DNA of 36,289 nucleotides from contig DAOUPA010000007.1 in NCBI GenBank assembly GCA_030626405.1, forward strand, positions 1 to 36,289, given 5' to 3'. Origin of the DNA: Planctomicrobium sp. (GTDB taxonomy: Bacteria > Planctomycetota > Planctomycetia > Planctomycetales > Planctomycetaceae). A program made the translations under genes and the position numbers. Every line of letters begins with the position of its first letter. The first letter of the stretch is position 1. This document shows positions 32,285 through 36,289 of the stretch, in pieces. Below the pieces are notes generated by a model, which was not told where the DNA came from, searched no databases, and saw only the letters and a program-made list of their open reading frames with translations.

Positions 32285-35200
32285 TGTCTCTCTCCGGCAG
32301 ATTCTGTATCGAAAGAGTTAGAATTCAGACGGAATAATTCTGTCTGAGAATTGCAGATCTTGTTTTTTTCAACGTTTGCAGGAACTCTGATTGTAAATAG
32401 TGATCCTTTTCCCAATTCGCTTTCAGCAGAGAGATTGCCACCAAGTATTTGACAGTAATTCTTGGTGATGGTCAGACCGAGTCCTGTTCCGCCGTATTTT
32501 CGAGTCGTTGTGTCTTCAGCTTGAGTGAAGGCATCAAAAACTTTTTCGAGTTGTTCATCAGACATGCCAATGCCATAATCGCGAACGGAAAACATGATCC
32601 AATCTGTTCCATACTGTGTCTCACGGGATGCTTTGAGGTAGATGTGTCCATTTTCACAAAACTTACTGGCATTACTGAGTAAGTTGAAAAGACATTGGCG
32701 GATTTTTGTCTGGTCTGATTTCATCGTTCTTAAGTCATCGTCGGCCAGATACTCAAGCACATTCGAATTTTGTTTTAACAATGGTTGAACCATGGTGACG
32801 ATTTCGTACAACAGGGTTCTCACATCAAATTCCTCAACGAAGAGATCCATCTTTCCGGCCTCAATTTTTGAAAGATCGAGGACATCGTTGATTAATCGGA
32901 ACAGGTGATTTCCAGCTGTCTGAATTTTTCGCAGATCGGAAGTGAAATCGTCGAGTCCAAGCTTTTCTGCATCTTCTTCAAGCATTTCGCTGTAGCCAAT
33001 GATGGCATTCATCGGCGTGCGGAGTTCATGACTCATGTTGGCCAGGAAATGACTTTTAGCGCGGTTTGCAGATTCTGCCACCTCTTTTGCCCTCCTTTCG
33101 CTGTCGACTTGCTTACGTTCAAATACACGCCCGAGCTGCTCACCGACACTGGGTACCGTTCTGAGGAGCTGTTCATCCGGATCTAGTTCTTGATCGGTGA
33201 AAAATTCCAGCACAGCCACCGTTTCGCCTTTGATTTTCGTGGGAAATCCAAACCCACTTTTAACACAAAAGATGTCACATGCATCCGTACGAAGAAAATT
33301 GTCATCTTGTAGGACATTGACAATCCAGGCCGGTTCACCCGACTCAAGAATTCGCCCTGGTAGACCGACACCCCACGCAAAAGTCGTTCGTTCTGTCACT
33401 TCTCGAAACTTGGCGCAACGATCATTATCGATGTGCCAGATGTTTGTCGGCTCGAGTACCTTATGATTGTCCTCGGCAGGCAGGTAAACATGCCCAATCG
33501 GCCAGCCAGTCATTTCACAAACAATATCCACGCAATGCTGTAGCGCGTTCTCGAACACTTCTGTTTCACCAGCCATCGTGGTGACTTGATGAATGAGGCT
33601 GACCTCCAATGCTCTCTTTGCAAGTGCCTCCTGCTGTTGCTTGCGGACGCTGATGTCTCGGATAATCCCAGTGAACTGTCGATATCGACCAATCTGAATT
33701 TCGCCCACGGAAAGTTCCATCGGAAATGTCTGTCCGTCTTTGCGAACTCCGGTGACCTCACGCGTAAAACCAATAATGTGTTTTTTACTTGTTCGTAAAT
33801 AATTTGAGAGGTAATTATCGTGGTCTGTCTTGAACGGTTCAGGCATTAATGCACTGACGTTTCGACCTAAAAGTTCGTCAGCCCGATAACCGAACATTTT
33901 CATTGCGGCGAAATTCAGTTTTTGAATGAGCCCCTTCTCGTTGATCGTGACAACGGCGTCTGCCACATTTTCCAAAATGGCCTCGTACCGTTCTTTATGT
34001 TCAGACAATTCCTTATTTGCGATTGCTCTGGCATCCAGCACGCGGTTGTATTGTCGGGCGATCTCACTTGCCTCAGTAAACTCATCGACAGATGCTCTTG
34101 CCGACAAATCGCCTTGAATGTTTTTCTCCATAGTCCCCAAGAGGTTCAGAAGATCATTCGTTGCTCCGTGCTCGGTCATGTTCAGCCCGAGATGTTCTTC
34201 ATCTAGTGAGACGCGCAAGTTGATCCACTTATTCGCCAGCTTGATAAGAATCCAACACGCTCCAAAACTCCACACAAAGCAGACACTTACTCCCAAAAGT
34301 TGGATTCCAAATTGATGCCAACGTGTGATCCCATCTGTGAACGCAGTTGTTGGTGCAAACAATGCAACAGCCAACGTCCCCCACACTCCAGCGAACCCAT
34401 GCACTGGAATGGCACCAACGACGTCATCAACTTTAAGGTGATTCACCATCACGTGACTCATCACCTGCATGACAAATGAGGCCACCAGGCCAATCAAGGC
34501 AGCTGAAGGATGTGACACCACATTACAACTGGCCGTAATTCCCACTAAACCAGCTAAAACTCCGTTCAAAACGCTTTCTACAGAGATACATTTGGTAGAC
34601 ACCAACTGCCAGAAAAGTGTGCCAAGTCCACCGAAAACACCAGCCAGGATTGTGTTGAGAAAGATCGAAGGAACGTGTCCATTCAAGGCGAATGTGCTGC
34701 CGCAATTGAAACCAAACCAACCCAACCAAAGGATGAACACGCCCAATGCCGCCATTGGAAGATTGCTACCTCGGAAAGTATGAGGAGGCTTCCCCTTCTC
34801 AAAGCGTCCAATTCGAGGACCAAGAATCAATACGGCAGCGAGTGCCGACCAGGCTCCGACTGAATGCACAACGCTCGAACCAGCGAAGTCGATAAATCCC
34901 ATCCGCGACAGCCAGCCCTCTGGCTCGCCGCTCGTCAGGCCTCCCCACACCCAGTGACCGAATATGGGATAAATCAAACCGCTGATGATAAAGGCAAGTA
35001 ACAAATATGCCTGAAACCGCATCCGCTCGGCAACGACACCAGATGCAATCGTTGTTGCTGTTGCGCAGAACACCATCTGGAAGAGAAAGACTGAAGTTGA
35101 CCACTTCGATTCAGATGAATCTGAAAACACAAAACCACTGAAACCAATCCAGCCGTTCAGCGAATCACCAAACATGAGGGCGTAACCGAAAAGCCAGAAT

Positions 35201-35367
35201 AAGGCGCAACCAATGCAGAAATCAACGATATTTTTGATGGCAACATTGATGCTGTTTTTCGAACGTGACAGGCCCGATTCAAGACAGCAGAATCCCGCTT
35301 GCATCAGAAACACTAATGCAGTGCATAACAGTAGCCAGATCGTGTTAGTGGTCAGTGACTGTTCCAT
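32281..35367 (-). CDS. Ammonium transporter (Amt)-PAS-GAF-histidine kinase fusion sensor
   Basis: Residues 1 to about 385 form a complete Amt/Rh domain of about 11 membrane helices. It keeps D160 ([12 protein letters not shown]) and the pore twin histidines H168 and H323 ([15 protein letters not shown]), so ammonium recruitment or passage is possible. A HAMP-like linker (about 400-450) leads to PAS (456-575), GAF (590-750) and a HisKA domain with H780 ([19 protein letters not shown]). The HATPase domain has an N-box ([11 protein letters not shown]), DYGIGMS and YGGTGLGLT. Amt-kinase fusions are known, for example Amt5 of Kuenenia stuttgartiensis, also a planctomycete; the added GAF domain extends this layout. 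No AmtB-partner GlnK gene is next to it. It should sense external ammonium and signal to the two regulators encoded downstream. Confidence 0.95.
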   Translation of the reverse strand: MEQSLTTNTIWLLLCTALVFLMQAGFCCLESGLSRSKNSINVAIKNIVDFCIGCALFWLFGYALMFGDSLNGWIGFSGFVFSDSSESKWSTSVFLFQMVFCATATTIASGVVAERMRFQAYLLLAFIISGLIYPIFGHWVWGGLTSGEPEGWLSRMGFIDFAGSSVVHSVGAWSALAAVLILGPRIGRFEKGKPPHTFRGSNLPMAALGVFILWLGWFGFNCGSTFALNGHVPSIFLNTILAGVFGGLGTLFWQLVSTKCISVESVLNGVLAGLVGITASCNVVSHPSAALIGLVASFVMQVMSHVMVNHLKVDDVVGAIPVHGFAGVWGTLAVALFAPTTAFTDGITRWHQFGIQLLGVSVCFVWSFGACWILIKLANKWINLRVSLDEEHLGLNMTEHGATNDLLNLLGTMEKNIQGDLSARASVDEFTEASEIARQYNRVLDARAIANKELSEHKERYEAILENVADAVVTINEKGLIQKLNFAAMKMFGYRADELLGRNVSALMPEPFKTDHDNYLSNYLRTSKKHIIGFTREVTGVRKDGQTFPMELSVGEIQIGRYRQFTGIIRDISVRKQQQEALAKRALEVSLIHQVTTMAGETEVFENALQHCVDIVCEMTGWPIGHVYLPAEDNHKVLEPTNIWHIDNDRCAKFREVTERTTFAWGVGLPGRILESGEPAWIVNVLQDDNFLRTDACDIFCVKSGFGFPTKIKGETVAVLEFFTDQELDPDEQLLRTVPSVGEQLGRVFERKQVDSERRAKEVAESANRAKSHFLANMSHELRTPMNAIIGYSEMLEEDAEKLGLDDFTSDLRKIQTAGNHLFRLINDVLDLSKIEAGKMDLFVEEFDVRTLLYEIVTMVQPLLKQNSNVLEYLADDDLRTMKSDQTKIRQCLFNLLSNASKFCENGHIYLKASRETQYGTDWIMFSVRDYGIGMSDEQLEKVFDAFTQAEDTTTRKYGGTGLGLTITKNYCQILGGNLSAESELGKGSLFTIRVPANVEKNKICNSQTELFRLNSNSFDTESAGERQ

Positions 35368-36289
35368 GTCCCTTTCTCATTTCGTTCTCGATCCTTTTTG
35401 ATACTCGATGTCCAAAGGAGCCGTGATTCTGAATGACGTTGGCTTTTCCAATATAATTCATAAGAAAAAAGAGATGGTCTTTCACCTCGCCGAGATGTAT
35501 TTTTACGGGTGGGCTTGTCGGTTTCGATTGCATGGATGTGAACAACGCTGAACACGGCGATTCCGAGTAACGGCAGACATTCCCGTAGGCAGGGCAGCTT
35601 TCATTTTTAGAAAACAAACTCTCTATCAAGTGTTCAATACCTGTGGGGAACCTTGGTTGACGGTTGTCGAAGAGAGAGTGGAAGGATCCCCTCTCCTTCG
35701 CGAAAATCGGTGCGATACTCAAGGCTGGTATCGACGGATCGTGATCGGTGCTGCGATGGATGAGGTTTAAAACTTCAAGACAACACGTGGCGCAGAATGC
35801 GTTCCACTTAAGTAGAGTGAGGATGATTATTTTTACCGGAGTGCAACGGATGCTGTAGTAGAAACTCAGGTGAGGGATCGTTGACGCTGTCGGCTTTCCA
35901 AACTGCGCAGGGGGAGACCCAAAATTGAAATTAATGGGGGAGGAAGAAAGACTGCGATCCACCAGAACAGCCAATTGATATGTTCTGTTAAAAGTCGCGT
36001 TTAATTTGAAAGAGAAAACCATTGGTCAGCCCACCAATTCGGTCCTCCATGACACATACCCAATCACAAAACTCAGCGGTATGGTGGCACTCTAACACAG
36101 GGGGAAGCGTTCGAGCAACTACGAACCAACAAAATTGATATAATCCGCAAACTCCGGATAGTTTCACGCTATTAAGCATAGAAAATGAAACTTGAATCTC
36201 CCTGGAGGAACCACGGCTAGTGCCTTGTCAGGCTTCGAGTGATGGATCGCCAATACGAATTCCGCACTCCGTTGTCGTGCTCGTCAAAC
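35368..36289. other. Gene-poor region upstream of the Amt-kinase operon
   Basis: About 920 bp to the window edge. The only long frame (minus strand, about 35345-36022) overlaps the Amt start and has no protein-like features, so it is not called. A weak hairpin (GAGAGTGG..CCCCTCTC, 35674-35695, one mismatch) and an extended -10-like TGATATAAT (36136-36144, plus strand) are present. No sigma-54 site (TGGCAC-N5-TTGC) was found for the Amt gene. The region may hold a leader RNA or the start of a gene that lies beyond the window. Confidence 0.45.

Noticed and set aside
35345-36022. A 225-codon minus-strand reading frame upstream of the Amt gene
   Set aside because: It overlaps the Amt start by 23 bp, has an odd composition, no ribosome site and no recognisable motif.
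36242-36289. Possible start of a plus-strand gene (ATG at 36242, MDRQYEFRTP)
   Set aside because: Only 16 codons are visible before the window edge and the ribosome site is weak; GGAGG at 36204 is too far upstream.

Overview
The window is almost certainly from a member of the Planctomycetota, most likely the family Planctomycetaceae (mid-GC relatives of Gimesia or Rubinisphaera). The evidence is the dense set of families typical of that phylum: two DUF1549/DUF1553 (PSCyt2/PSD1) proteins, one with a planctomycete cytochrome c domain, two Tat-exported DUF1501 proteins, a DUF1559-containing protein, Tat-exported sugar isomerase-like TIM barrels, a PPC-domain protein, and an ammonium-transporter/histidine-kinase fusion. 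No tRNA, rRNA, CRISPR array, transposase or prophage gene was seen. Assignments rest on motif reading only; no searches were run.

Layout. (1) 1-1577: the end of an ABC transporter ATPase that continues in frame, without a stop, into a MoaD-like sulfur carrier ending in Gly-Gly, followed by a MoeB/ThiF-type E1 enzyme. This suggests molybdate or tungstate uptake coupled to pterin cofactor synthesis. (2) 1885-3108: argG. (3) 3139-6393: an exopolysaccharide-type group, with a Wza-like export lipoprotein, a divergent NusG/RfaH-like antiterminator, and a small lipoprotein convergent with the antiterminator. (4) 6609-12060: a same-strand run of an M1 metallopeptidase, a translationally coupled DUF6702-like secreted protein, two Tat-exported sugar isomerase-like proteins and a cupin. 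(5) 12249-16663: a PSCyt1/DUF1549/DUF1553 protein and its DUF1501 partner. (6) 16995-24588: a compact operon of an Rrf2 regulator, a FkbO/Hyg5 (chorismatase/RidA-like) protein, a membrane-anchored DUF1549/DUF1553 protein lacking the heme motif, a DUF1501 protein and a PPC-domain protein. (7) 24604-27984, minus strand: a very large secreted DUF1559-containing protein with two Cys/His ribbon-like motifs. (8) 28361-30646: a secreted transglutaminase-like protein. (9) 30675-35367, minus strand: a three-gene overlapping signalling operon of Amt-PAS-GAF-histidine kinase, CheY-like receiver, and receiver-SpoIIE-type phosphatase. (10) 35368-36289: about 0.9 kb without a convincing gene.

The most interesting systems are the ABC-MoaD fusion with its internal ribosome binding site, the Rrf2-headed operon that joins an apparently cytoplasmic FkbO-like protein to the planctomycete DUF1549/DUF1553 plus DUF1501 surface pair, and the Amt-sensor phosphorelay that ends in a PP2C-like phosphatase. 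Three perfect intergenic palindromes (1655-1680, 11646-11673, 22216-22246) look like genome-wide repeats. Several convergent gene pairs end only 15-30 bp apart with no recognisable terminator.
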